Shown piece by piece: positions 52,823-61,575 of a DNA stretch of 64,000 bases; the stretch's first letter is position 1, and each line of letters starts with the position of its first letter. The notes under the pieces were generated by a model. The model did not search any database and had not been told where the DNA came from. It saw only the letters and a list, made by a program, of their open reading frames with translations. The position numbers and the translations under genes are program-made. The DNA is from Arthrobacter sp. CAN_C5 (GTDB taxonomy: Bacteria > Actinomycetota > Actinomycetes > Actinomycetales > Micrococcaceae): the NCBI RefSeq assembly GCF_017875735.1, contig NZ_JAGGMZ010000001.1, forward strand, positions 682,001-746,000. The letters are read 5' to 3'.

Positions 52823-53643
52823 ATGAATCCAACACCAGCGCCACCCGGATCACCCCGGGGAACGCCTTGCGCCCCGAGGATATCGCCGCCGCGGACCTGC
52901 GGCCGAGTACCGACGTCGCCGAGTATGCGCTGCGCCTCGGTGACGACTCGCTGATCCTCGCCCAACGGCTCGGCTGGTGGATCTCACGGGCACCGGAACT
53001 GGAAGAGGACGTGGCACTGGGCAACATTGCCCTGGACCTGATTGGCCACGCCCGGTCCTTCCTCAGCTATGCAGGCCATGGCCTCGACAAGACCGAGGAC
53101 GATCTGGCCTACTTCCGCCGCGAACCTCAGTTCCGCTGCGCGCACCTGTTTGTGCAGCCGAACGGCGATTTCGCCCGCACCATCGCCCGCCAGTTGGTGG
53201 TTTCGCACTACCAGTTCGAGCTGTACTCCCGGCTGATGCATTCGTCCGACGCCACCCTGGCGGCTATCGCCGCGAAGGCCGTCAAGGAAGTGGATTACCA
53301 CCGCGACCACAGCACCCAGTGGGTGCTGCGCCTTGCCCTGGGCACCGACGAGTCCCGCCGCCGCATGATCGCCGGGCTGAAACTGACCTGGCCCTACGTC
53401 GAGGAACTGTTCGTCGACGACCAGCTCATCGACACCCTCGGTGACGCGGCGGTCCGCCCGAGCACCCTCCGCGCGCCGTTCGACTCCCTCATCGGTTCAC
53501 TGTTCGCCGAGGCCGAACTGGACATCCCCCAGGTACCTGCTGCGGTTGGTGGCGGCCGCGCCGGCAAGCACAGCGAACACCTCGGCTACCTGCTCGCCGA
53601 AATGCAGGTGCTCGCCCGCGAGCACCCCGGCGCCACCTGGTAA
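52819..53643 (+). CDS. paaC: 1,2-phenylacetyl-CoA epoxidase structural subunit PaaC
   Basis: 274 residues, ferritin-like but non-catalytic: LGDDSLILAQRLGWWISRAP, ALGNIALDLIGHARSFLSYAG, then AVKEVDYHRDHSTQWVLRL. GTG start overlaps the paaB stop (GTGA). Confidence 0.95.
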   Translation: MNESNTSATRITPGNALRPEDIAAADLRPSTDVAEYALRLGDDSLILAQRLGWWISRAPELEEDVALGNIALDLIGHARSFLSYAGHGLDKTEDDLAYFRREPQFRCAHLFVQPNGDFARTIARQLVVSHYQFELYSRLMHSSDATLAAIAAKAVKEVDYHRDHSTQWVLRLALGTDESRRRMIAGLKLTWPYVEELFVDDQLIDTLGDAAVRPSTLRAPFDSLIGSLFAEAELDIPQVPAAVGGGRAGKHSEHLGYLLAEMQVLAREHPGATW

Positions 53644-53657
53644 CGGAGGCTACAGCC

Positions 53658-54215
53658 ATGAGCATTGAGATCAGCAGCACCAACACTGGCAGCACCAACA
53701 CTGGCAGTACCAACACCGCGCATCGCCCCGTCGACGCCGAGACCGCCCGTGTCTGGGACATCGCCGCCACCGTGGTGGACCCCGAGATCCCGGTCCTCAC
53801 CATCGAGGATCTGGGCATCCTGCGCCAGGCAACGGTCGACGACGACGGCGCCGTCACCGTAACCATTACGCCCACCTATTCGGGCTGCCCCGCCATGGAC
53901 GCGATCCGGGATGACGTCACGAGTGCGCTCGCCGGACACGGGTACAGCGATGTCCGGGTGCGGCTCACGCTCGCTCCGGCCTGGACCACCGACTGGATGA
54001 CCAGTGCCGGCAAAGCCAAACTGGACGAGTACGGCATTGCCCCGCCCACCGGCCTCGCTGCGGCGGGACCCATCCGGGTGGGACTCAGCGTGAAGTGCCC
54101 CCAGTGTTCCTCCCTCAATACCCGCGAACTCACCCGCTTCGGTTCCACTTCCTGCAAGGCGCTCTATGTCTGCCAGGACTGCAAGGAACCTTTCGACTAT
54201 TTCAAGGTGCTCTAG
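53658..54215 (+). CDS. paaD: phenylacetate degradation protein PaaD (DUF59 / iron-sulfur assembly type)
   Basis: 185 residues. DUF59/MIP18 domain with DPEIPVLTIEDLGILRQA and TPTYSGCPAMDAI, then a C-terminal four-Cys cluster (CPQCSS and CQDCKEPFDYF) that likely binds zinc. Required for epoxidase maturation in E. coli. The N-terminus carries a 15-bp tandem repeat (53676-53717) giving TNTGS units, unlike other PaaD proteins. Confidence 0.95.
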   Translation: MSIEISSTNTGSTNTGSTNTAHRPVDAETARVWDIAATVVDPEIPVLTIEDLGILRQATVDDDGAVTVTITPTYSGCPAMDAIRDDVTSALAGHGYSDVRVRLTLAPAWTTDWMTSAGKAKLDEYGIAPPTGLAAAGPIRVGLSVKCPQCSSLNTRELTRFGSTSCKALYVCQDCKEPFDYFKVL

Positions 54216-55388
54216 ATGGCAGTCAAGCTCGCCCCGTCCACCCAGCGCCGCACGGCCTTCAACGAACTCACCGTCGCCGAGGTTAGACGGCTCACCGGCG
54301 ACGCCATCGAGGTCACCTTCGCCGTCCCCGACCATCTGACCGACAAGTACAACTACCTGCCGGGCCAGTACGTTGCCTTGCGCACCACCCTCGATCTCGA
54401 CGGCTCACCCGTCGAAGTGCGCCGTAGCTATTCCATCTGCGCCGAACCGGTGCCTGGGGAAATCCGGGTGGCGATCAAGAAAGACCTTGGCGGCGTGTTT
54501 TCCAGCTGGGCGAACGAATCGCTGAAGGCTGGCGACCGGCTCGACGTCATGAGCCCGATGGGGCAGTTCATCTCCAAGCATGAAATGAACGAGCTCAACC
54601 GGCCCGAGCACCTCCAGCAGAACCTCACCGTCGCTGGGGAGTCGACCTTTGTTGCCGTGGCTGCCGGGTCCGGCATCACACCGGTGATCGCTATCGCCCG
54701 GACGGTCCTGGCCGCCAACGATTTTGTGCGCTTCGATTTGATCTATGCCAACAAGGCAGCGATGGACGTGATGTTCCTGGAAGAACTCGCTGACCTCAAA
54801 GACCGCTACCCGGCACGGTTTGCCCTGCACCATGTGCTGTCCCGCGAACAACGGATTTCGCCGTTGCTCAGTGGACGGATCGACGCGGACAAACTGGAGA
54901 AGCTGCTGGGCACGGTAATCCGGACCGACGATGTTGACGAGTGGTTCCTCTGCGGGCCCTTTGAACTCGTCCAGCTGTGTCGAGACACTCTCGGGGAGCG
55001 GGGTGTGGCGCCCGAAAAGATCCGGTTCGAGCTCTTTTCGACCGGCGAGCCTACCCGGCCGGAAGGGCAGATCGGCCGTCCGGTCCGCGCCGACGATAGC
55101 GGTGACAATTACACCATCTCCTTCAACCTCGACGGGTTGCAGGGCAAGGTGGCCAGCCCCACCCATGCCCGGGAGTCAATTCTCAACGCGGCGCTCCGGG
55201 TGCGCCCTGATGTGCCGTTCGCCTGCGCCGGCGGTGTCTGCGGCACCTGCCGCGCGAAACTCGTCTCCGGCACCGTGGAGATGGAAGAGAACTACGCGCT
55301 GGAGGCGGACGAAATCGAGAAGGGCTACGTGCTCACCTGCCAGTCCCGACCCACCAGCGACGCAGTCTCGGTGGACTACGACGCCTGA
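54216..55388 (+). CDS. paaE: 1,2-phenylacetyl-CoA epoxidase reductase
   Basis: 390 residues, NADPH:ferredoxin reductase fused to a plant-type ferredoxin. FAD-binding YLPGQYVALRT and RRSYSIC near residue 50, NAD-binding AAGSGITPVIAIA, C-terminal [2Fe-2S] cluster with four Cys: CAGGVCGTC and the later LTC. Supplies electrons to PaaABC. Starts directly after paaD. Confidence 0.96.
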   Translation: MAVKLAPSTQRRTAFNELTVAEVRRLTGDAIEVTFAVPDHLTDKYNYLPGQYVALRTTLDLDGSPVEVRRSYSICAEPVPGEIRVAIKKDLGGVFSSWANESLKAGDRLDVMSPMGQFISKHEMNELNRPEHLQQNLTVAGESTFVAVAAGSGITPVIAIARTVLAANDFVRFDLIYANKAAMDVMFLEELADLKDRYPARFALHHVLSREQRISPLLSGRIDADKLEKLLGTVIRTDDVDEWFLCGPFELVQLCRDTLGERGVAPEKIRFELFSTGEPTRPEGQIGRPVRADDSGDNYTISFNLDGLQGKVASPTHARESILNAALRVRPDVPFACAGGVCGTCRAKLVSGTVEMEENYALEADEIEKGYVLTCQSRPTSDAVSVDYDA

Positions 55389-55495
55389 GCTATTTCATAA
55401 ACTTTCATGTTTCTGCATCCAAAGAGCCGCCACCGACGGTAGTACCGGTGTAAGCATCAGTTGGAGGCCCTCTGGGCCCGAGTGAGGAGCAAGAA

Positions 55496-56316
55496 ATGCG
55501 AAAGAGTCTTTACGCAGTAGGAGCAGTAGCAGTTCTCGGCGCTGCGTCCGTCGCAGCACCGGCTGTAGCCGCCGAAACCGGTGACACGGCCTCATTGTCA
55601 GTCCTTCACGCTGTCCCCGACCTGACGGTCGACGTCTACGTCAACGGTGACCTGACCCTCGACGACTTCACCCCCGGAGAGCTGGCTGGACCCCTCGAAC
55701 TTCCAGCTGGGGATTACGAACTGGCAGTGACGGCGTCCGACGCCGCTGACGCCAGTGAACCCGTGATCGGCCCTGTCGCAGTGACGCTGGCAGCGGGTGG
55801 CAACTACACCGCCACCGCCAACCTCGATGCTGAGGGCGCCCCCACAGCTAACTTCTGCACGAACGACGTTTCGGCTGTGGAAGCCGGCCAGCCCCGGCTC
55901 ACCGTCCGCCACACCGCCGCTGCGCCAGCGGTCGACGTCCTCGCCGGCGATGCCGCGGTGGTGGAGAACCTCAGCAATCCCGACGAGGCAACCCTGACCA
56001 CCGTCCCGGCACCATTTCCGCCTCCGTGGCGGCCACCGGGACCACCGACCCCGTGATCGGCCCGGCAGACCTGACCCTCGGTGAAGGCACCGCGACCATC
56101 GTTTACGCCTGGGGAAGCCTCGAGGACGGCAATCTCGCCCTCGCCACCCAGGTGATCGAGGGACTGCACTCCGACCCTGCGGCGGTCCCCGGCGCACAGG
56201 CCGGTCCAGCGCAGGACAATACCGCAGCCATCCTCGGAGCGGGATCCCTCGGCCTCGTGCTCCTGTCGGGAGCAGCTGTCGCCGCCCGGGTGCGTACCGC
56301 CCGCGCCGGCAAGTAA
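55496..56316 (+). pseudogene. DUF4397 surface protein, frameshifted
   Basis: Signal peptide (LYAVGAVAVLGAASVAAPAVA) and two DUF4397 repeats: VLHAVPDLTVDVYVNGDLTL and VRHTAAAPAVDVLAGDAAVV. At about 56008-56011 the frame is lost (one missing base); the next frame resumes as TISASVAATGTTDPVIGP, then TATIVYAWGSL, a Pro/Gln linker and a C-terminal anchor helix ending RVRTARAGK (stop 56316). Intact homologues are cell-surface proteins encoded beside class F sortases. AGTGAGGAG Shine-Dalgarno. Confidence 0.85.
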
Positions 56317-56398
56317 ACCAGTGTGGGCAGGGTTGGGGCTCCCTCTCGCTCCTTACCCTGCCCGCCTGTCCACCTCTCCCTCACGAAAGCCCCAGCTC

Positions 56399-57115
56399 TT
56401 GCCGCACAAGTCCCTCCGCCTCACTGCAATGGTTCTCGCCACGTCATGTGGACTATTCGCTGGTGGATGCGCCAACCCCGCAGGCCAAGCCGAACCCGCG
56501 ACCACCGTCGAACGGTCGACACCTCTGGCGACCATCGAGGCGAGCGATCGCCCGGAGAGCGAAACCAGTGGGCCGGCACTGCCGGAAACGAAGGCTCCGG
56601 CCACTCCTGAAGCAGACGTCGACACCGCTGGTGTCGACATCCGCCCTGCCACCGGAGCCCTGGCGGAAGCCTTGCCCCGTCCTGTTTCGCTTGATATTGC
56701 GGGCACCGACATCACCGTCGATGTCATCGACGTAGGCATCGCGAGTGACAACGAAATGGAAATTCCCGACAGCTTCTACGAGGCGGGGTGGTACCGGTAC
56801 GGCCCCGTGCCGGGTGCCGACGCGGGGAACGCTGTTCTCGCCGCGCACATAGACATCGGGACGGAAATGATGCCGTTCACCCAGCTGAAAGACGTGCCGA
56901 TGGGCACGATCATCACCGTCGGACGCGAGAACGCTGAGCCAGTCCAGTACCAGGTCACCGACGTCAGGCATGTACCGAAGGCAACCCTCGATACTTCGCA
57001 GATCTTCCAGCGGGACGGCGAGCACCAGCTGATGATCCTCACCTGCGGAGGGGACTGGCTAGCAGACAAAGATGATTATGAGGATAATGTTGTGCTGACG
57101 GCCTCCCCGCTCTGA
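56399..57115 (+). CDS. class F sortase
   Basis: Extracytoplasmic cysteine transpeptidase. A lipoprotein-like or membrane-anchored N-terminus (LFAGGCAN lipobox) and a disordered linker of about 70 residues precede a sortase domain. Catalytic His in [10 protein letters not shown] and Cys in LMILTCGG. The start is uncertain: TTG 56399 (238 residues), GTG 56321 or ATG 56432. Class F sortases typically sit beside DUF4397 proteins, and with the sigma/anti-sigma genes form a surface module. Confidence 0.85.
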   Translation: MPHKSLRLTAMVLATSCGLFAGGCANPAGQAEPATTVERSTPLATIEASDRPESETSGPALPETKAPATPEADVDTAGVDIRPATGALAEALPRPVSLDIAGTDITVDVIDVGIASDNEMEIPDSFYEAGWYRYGPVPGADAGNAVLAAHIDIGTEMMPFTQLKDVPMGTIITVGRENAEPVQYQVTDVRHVPKATLDTSQIFQRDGEHQLMILTCGGDWLADKDDYEDNVVLTASPL

Positions 57116-57201
57116 ACGGTCCGTGCACGAGCGACCGGCCAGTAGCGTGGATGCCATTTCAGAGGGCACCAGAGACGCGGCCGCGCCGTAAGGAGAGTAG
57201 T

Positions 57202-57770
57202 TTGACACCTCCAGGCCATGACTGGACACGGCAGCGCGATGTCGAATTTTCGGCGGGTGATGAACACGCGTTGGCTCTCGCCTACAAGAGTTTCTCCCCG
57301 CTGATCTTCACCGTAGCTCTCCGTTCGCTCGGTGACCGAGCGGCGGCGTCCGATGTTACCCAGGAAGTGTTTGTCAGGGCGTGGCGGTTCCGCTCCGGGT
57401 ACAGCCCGGAGGCGGGGAGCCTGCCCGCGTGGTTGCTCGGTATCAGCCGCAATGTGGTGTCCGATGCGCAGGGTGCTCGCTAGAAGAGCGAGAAAATTGT
57501 GCAGCGGGCCCACACCGTGGGAGAGCACCGGGTGAGCGAACAGGGTGCGGACGAGATCGAGAGTCGGCCAATCGGGAGGTGCTCGATTCCGAACTCTCGC
57601 TGTTGGGTGAACCCCAGCAATCAATCCTTCGGCGCGCCTTCTACGAAGACTTAACACATCAACAAATATCTTCACGGCTGGATCTGCCCCTCGGAACCGT
57701 CAAGAGCCATATTCGCCGAAGCCTCACCTAACTACGCAGCCGATTGGAGACCTGGAATGCAGCACCTTGA
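57202..57770 (+). pseudogene. ECF sigma factor, decayed by three lesions
   Basis: Part 1 encodes region 2 ([36 protein letters not shown]) to [10 protein letters not shown], then TAG at 57481. A frame shift of one lost base near 57564 then gives region 4 ([48 protein letters not shown]) before a third lesion TAA (57729, where CAA is expected), followed by LRSRLETWNAAP and TGA overlapping the anti-sigma start. TTG 57202 with AAGGAGAG. Region 4 has a rare TTA codon and AT-rich bases, consistent with decay. SigK-like ECF. Confidence 0.87.
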
Positions 57771-58560
57771 CCCGGGAACCATCAGTATGGCTGCCCTCGA
57801 CGAACCCCTGGACGCAGCGGCGCAGGGTCACCTGAACCGCTGTGATACCTGCGCCGGCGAGGTGCTGGAGTTGAACAGTGTGGTCCTCGCCGCCCGGGGG
57901 GATGTGATCGGAGCCCCGCTGGAATCGCCGGACGCACAGGTGTGGGCCGCGATCCACCAGGAACTGGGCCTGCAGTCTTCCCTCCTCCCTGACCCGCTCA
58001 GCAATACCCCGCAGGCCAGCACGACAGTGCCCGGACACCCAATCACCGAAACCACCGCGGCCGATCCTGCGGAGCCCGATACGACCGTGGTGGCCCTCAA
58101 GCCGCGGGCCGGACGGCGGACGTTCACCTCACGATTTCTGGTCGCCGCAGTGACCGTCGGAGTCCTCACCGGTGCGGCAGCGGTCTGGGCAGCGCAGCAG
58201 TTGGGCGCGGAATCCGCCCCCGCCGTGGTGGCACAGAGTGAACTGGATCCTTTGGAAGGCTTCACCGCGCAGGGCAGCGCCACCGTCTACGCCGATGACG
58301 ACGGCGCCGGCACGCTGGAAATCACCGTGACCGACGACCAGGTTGCTGGCTACCAGGAGGTGTGGCTGATCGCGCCGGACCTGCAGCAGATGTACAGCCT
58401 CGGGGTGGTCGGGGCCGGTACCAGCTCCTTCACCATCCCGGACAGCGTTGACCTGGCGGCTTTCCCCATCGTGGACGTCTCGGATGAACCGCTCGACGGC
58501 GATCCGGTGCATTCAGGCGTCAGCGTGCTCCGCGGCACCCTGTCCGCCTCGGCAAGCTAG
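57757..58560 (+). CDS. anti-sigma factor (RskA-type, zinc-binding N-terminus)
   Basis: 267 residues. A ZAS-type HxxxCxxC (HLNRCDTCAGEV, about residue 28), an Ala/Pro-rich cytoplasmic region, one membrane helix (FLVAAVTVGVLTGAAAVWAA) and an extracytoplasmic RskA domain (FTAQGSATVYADDDGAGTLE; ISDEPLDG-like end VDVSDEPLDGDPVHSGVSVL). Start overlaps the old sigma stop region. It is intact although its cognate sigma is dead, so it either lost its target or acts on another sigma. Confidence 0.9.
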   Translation: MQHLDPGTISMAALDEPLDAAAQGHLNRCDTCAGEVLELNSVVLAARGDVIGAPLESPDAQVWAAIHQELGLQSSLLPDPLSNTPQASTTVPGHPITETTAADPAEPDTTVVALKPRAGRRTFTSRFLVAAVTVGVLTGAAAVWAAQQLGAESAPAVVAQSELDPLEGFTAQGSATVYADDDGAGTLEITVTDDQVAGYQEVWLIAPDLQQMYSLGVVGAGTSSFTIPDSVDLAAFPIVDVSDEPLDGDPVHSGVSVLRGTLSASAS

Positions 58561-58619
58561 GGACCCACCAGGCCCGAACCGGCGGGTGGATGCCCTTCTG
58601 GGCGGGTTTCCCGGTGTGG

Positions 58620-58646
58620 GCGCAGCGTCCCGGCAGGACGCTGCGC
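58620..58646 (+). terminator. hairpin after the anti-sigma gene
   Basis: GCGCAGCGTCC (58620-58630) pairs with GGACGCTGCGC (58636-58646), loop CGGCA. Eleven base pairs, no T-tract. It separates the surface module from paaG. Confidence 0.7.
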
Positions 58647-58694
58647 GTGCGGTCCCCGCTAGGCTGGAATCCACCCGACCGGAAGGCCCCGACC

Positions 58695-59474
58695 ATGATT
58701 GACCTGACCTATCAGAACAATGTCGCCGAGATAGTGCTCAATGCCCCTACAAAACTGAACTCCCTGGACGAAGCAGGCATTGCCGAGCTGTCACGCGCCT
58801 ACGACGAGGCGGCGTCCAAGGCCGCCACCGGAGCTGTCCGGTCGCTGGTCCTGCGCGGGGAGGGGAGGGCGTTCTGCGCCGGTCGCGACATCTCGGGGGT
58901 GGAACCGGCAACGGACGACGCCGTCGCCTACCTGGACGGCCTCGTCACACCCCTGCTCCGGAAAATGGCGGACTTCCCGGCGCCCACGTTCGCAGCGGCA
59001 CACGGGGCGTGCCTCGGCGTCGGACTGGGACTGCTGGTCGCGACGGATGTGGTCTATGTCGCCGACACGGCGAAACTGGGATCTCCTTTCGCCAATCTCG
59101 GGGCGACCCTCGATTCCGGAGGGCACTGGCTGTTCACCGAGCGGCTGGGCGCCCACCGCACCCTCGACCTGATCTACACAGCCGAGCTGATGACCGGCGC
59201 CGACGCCGTCGCCGCTGGCCTGTTCAGCAGGGTGATGCCGGCGGAGGAACTCCTGCCGCGCACCCGAGAGACGGCGCAGCGGGTGGCCTCGGGCGCCACC
59301 GGGGCGTTCCGCGCGTCGAAAGCTCTGGTGGCAAGTATCCGCGACCGTCGGCTCGGCCTCTGGGATTCGATCACTGAGGAAAACACCGCCCAGGGGGTCC
59401 TGTGCAGCAGCGAGGACTATGCCGAGGGTTTCACGGCCTTCCAGGAGAAGCGCAAGCCGGTTTTCACCGGCTGA
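58695..59474 (+). CDS. paaG: 1,2-epoxyphenylacetyl-CoA isomerase
   Basis: Crotonase fold, 259 residues, converting the epoxide to oxepin-CoA. It lacks both hydratase glutamates (GVGLGLL instead of GGxxEL; NLGATLDSGG instead of PExxLG) and keeps the Asp in LDSGGHWLF, the PaaG isomerase pattern. The ATG is within a GACCATG context. It stands alone, 3.3 kb from paaE, and no PaaR box is visible in front. Alternative: another phenylacetate-type crotonase. Confidence 0.8.
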   Translation: MIDLTYQNNVAEIVLNAPTKLNSLDEAGIAELSRAYDEAASKAATGAVRSLVLRGEGRAFCAGRDISGVEPATDDAVAYLDGLVTPLLRKMADFPAPTFAAAHGACLGVGLGLLVATDVVYVADTAKLGSPFANLGATLDSGGHWLFTERLGAHRTLDLIYTAELMTGADAVAAGLFSRVMPAEELLPRTRETAQRVASGATGAFRASKALVASIRDRRLGLWDSITEENTAQGVLCSSEDYAEGFTAFQEKRKPVFTG

Positions 59475-59616
59475 GGACCGAGCTCAGGTATCCATCATAC
59501 CCGTAGTCTCAGCCGGGCCCGTCCGGCGTCTAACGGATTCAATTGTTTATAACTTTTGGGAGAATATTCCCGATGAAAGCCTACTTTCAAAGTATTTTAC
59601 CTAGGCAATGACTTTT

Positions 59617-59718
59617 ACTGGTGGTGTGGCCAAGGGGCGGTTCCGCAGCGTCTCATGGGGGAGGGTGACATTCAGAACGGGATGTCACCACCAGTCAGGA
59701 TCGCCCCTTGGTCACACC
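59617..59718. repeat. nested inverted repeats between paaG and the Lrp gene
   Basis: Outer arms of 17 bp, GGTGTGGCCAAGGGGCG (59623-59639) and CGCCCCTTGGTCACACC (59702-59718), differ at one base. A 10-bp pair ACTGGTGGTG (59617-59626) / CACCACCAGT (59686-59695) competes with them, and an inner 8-bp pair GGTGACAT (59664-59671) / ATGTCACC (59682-59689) makes a small hairpin. No coding frame. Could be a large terminator, a non-autonomous element end or regulatory RNA. The gap 59475-59751 contains nothing else; 59530-59600 is AT-rich. Confidence 0.6.
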
Positions 59719-59751
59719 AAATCACCTGAGGTCCCGCAGCCGCCCCGCAGA

Positions 59752-60192
59752 TCACCGAGTGTCAATGTCCTCGAATACCAGGAAGGTCTGCGTATCCATC
59801 ACTCCGGGCATGGACTGGAGTTGATCGAAAATGACGCGCCGGAGGCCCACGTTATCTTCGGCCCGCACTAACAGGATGACGTCGAAGTCCCCGCCGACCA
59901 GGGCAATGTGATGGATCTCGGGAACCAGTCTGAGTTGTTCGCGGAGTTCCCGCCACGCGTGCTGCTGCACCTTCAGGGTGACGTAGGCAGAGGACCGAAG
60001 ACCGGCTTTGATGGGGTCAATGAGGGCCGTGAATTTGGTCAGAACACCTGATTCGGTGAGGCGGGCAATACGGGAGTAGGCGTGTGCACGGGAAATGTGG
60101 ACATTCTCCGCAACCGCGGTAACGGATAGCCTCCCATCCCTGGTGAGCTCGGCAAGAATACGCCGGTCCACTTCGTCCAAGGGCTGGTCCAT
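59752..60192 (-). CDS. Lrp/AsnC-family regulator (BkdR-like)
   Basis: 146 residues. HTH EVDRRILAELTRDGRLSVTA, then VAENVHISRAHAYSRIARL, and the RAM ligand domain (PEIHHIALVGGDFDVILLVR). Divergent from the branched-chain dehydrogenase operon. The 219-bp gap holds two direct TGTCCACA/CGTCCACA elements (60196-60204, 60237-60245; 41 bp apart, about four turns), a plausible Lrp-type site. ATG at 60192 preferred to an upstream in-frame start. Confidence 0.88.
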   Translation of the reverse strand: MDQPLDEVDRRILAELTRDGRLSVTAVAENVHISRAHAYSRIARLTESGVLTKFTALIDPIKAGLRSSAYVTLKVQQHAWRELREQLRLVPEIHHIALVGGDFDVILLVRAEDNVGLRRVIFDQLQSMPGVMDTQTFLVFEDIDTR

Positions 60193-60411
60193 TATTTGTC
60201 CACACCTTCCTACGTAACGCAGCTCACAATAGCAATTCGTCCACAATATTATGCCTCTATCTGGTAGAAGTCCAGAGATGTGCCCGTTGGTAGATACGAA
60301 TAGCTACCCCAGACCATAATTGGACTACACAGCATCCAGTGCCCGGCATCTTCTGGGCCCCTCGGATCAGGAGAACAACCGCCCTACCGGGGCGGTGCGA
60401 CGGAGGCGGAC

Positions 60412-61575
60412 ATGACCATCTCGACCGGTACCAACAGGGCACCCGGCACCGCAAAGACATCGGAGCAGCCGGAATCGGCTGAAGCAGCCATGCTTCCCTC
60501 GGCGACACCGGTGCAACTGGTGGACCCCAACGGAACCCACACCCCGCACGCGGACTATCCGCTGCCGGACGGCGGGAGCCTCCTGGCCGCGTATCGCAAG
60601 CTCGTGGTCGGACGGCGGATCAATGATCAGGCGAACGCCTTGGTGCGGCAGGGCCGGATGGCCGTCTACCCCTCCTCCCATGGCCAGGAAGCCTGCCAGG
60701 TGGCTGCCGCCGTCGTCCTTGATCGCCAGGACTGGCTGTTCCCCACGTACCGGGACACCGTCGCAGTCATCACCCGGGGGGTGGACCCGATGGAGGTGCT
60801 GACGCTCCTGCGCGGCGACTGGCATTCGGGGTATGACCCCCTGGAACACAAGGTAGCCACCCAGGCCACCCCGCTGGCCACTCAGCTGCTCCACGCTGTT
60901 GGGGTGGCCCACGCGGCGAAGCTCAAAGGCGAGGACACCGTGGTACTGGCTCTCTGCGGCGATGGTGCCACCAGCGAAGGGGACTTCCATGAGGCGCTGA
61001 ATTTCGCCGCAGTATTCCACGTCCCGGTGGTCTTCCTCATCCAGAACAACGAGTACGCCATATCGGTCCCGCTGAAGTCGCAGACCGTCGCACCGTCGCT
61101 CGCCCACAAGGCGATCGGGTACGGAATGCCGGGCGAGCGGGTGGACGGCAACGATCTCGCCGCCCTCCTCTCCGTTCTCGGGAAGGCAGTGACACGGGCA
61201 CGCGACGGTGGCGGACCGACGCTGGTCGAGGCCCATACGTACCGGATGCAGGCCCACACCAATGCCGACGATCCGTCGCGCTACCGCTCCCAGGACGATG
61301 TGGAAAAGTGGATTCCCAAGGACCCGCTCAGCCGCATGCGTACCTATCTGCGGGAACTGGCAGTACTTGATGACGACGGCGAGGCCCGCATTGCCGCGGC
61401 CGCCGAGGAGATGGCTGCGAGCCTGAGGAACGGCCTGAATACTGACCCAGTGGTGAACCCCGAGGACCTGTTCAACTTCGTCTTCACCGAAAAGACCAGC
61501 CAGCTGCGCGAACAGGCGGATCTCCTGCGCGGGGAACTTAGCCGCGAAGAGTCCTCCGAGGAAGTGACACCATGA
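60412..61575 (+). CDS. bkdA: 2-oxoacid dehydrogenase E1 component, alpha subunit (branched-chain type)
   Basis: 387 residues, thiamine-diphosphate domain. Binding motif GDGATSEGDFHEALNFAAVFHVPVV... ends in the paired NN (FLIQNNEYAI). Phosphorylation-loop-like TYRMQAHTNADDPSRYRS. Decarboxylates branched-chain 2-oxoacids with E1 beta; a pyruvate-type enzyme is less likely given the Lrp regulator. First gene of the E1a-E1b-E2 operon. Confidence 0.9.
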   Translation: MTISTGTNRAPGTAKTSEQPESAEAAMLPSATPVQLVDPNGTHTPHADYPLPDGGSLLAAYRKLVVGRRINDQANALVRQGRMAVYPSSHGQEACQVAAAVVLDRQDWLFPTYRDTVAVITRGVDPMEVLTLLRGDWHSGYDPLEHKVATQATPLATQLLHAVGVAHAAKLKGEDTVVLALCGDGATSEGDFHEALNFAAVFHVPVVFLIQNNEYAISVPLKSQTVAPSLAHKAIGYGMPGERVDGNDLAALLSVLGKAVTRARDGGGPTLVEAHTYRMQAHTNADDPSRYRSQDDVEKWIPKDPLSRMRTYLRELAVLDDDGEARIAAAAEEMAASLRNGLNTDPVVNPEDLFNFVFTEKTSQLREQADLLRGELSREESSEEVTP

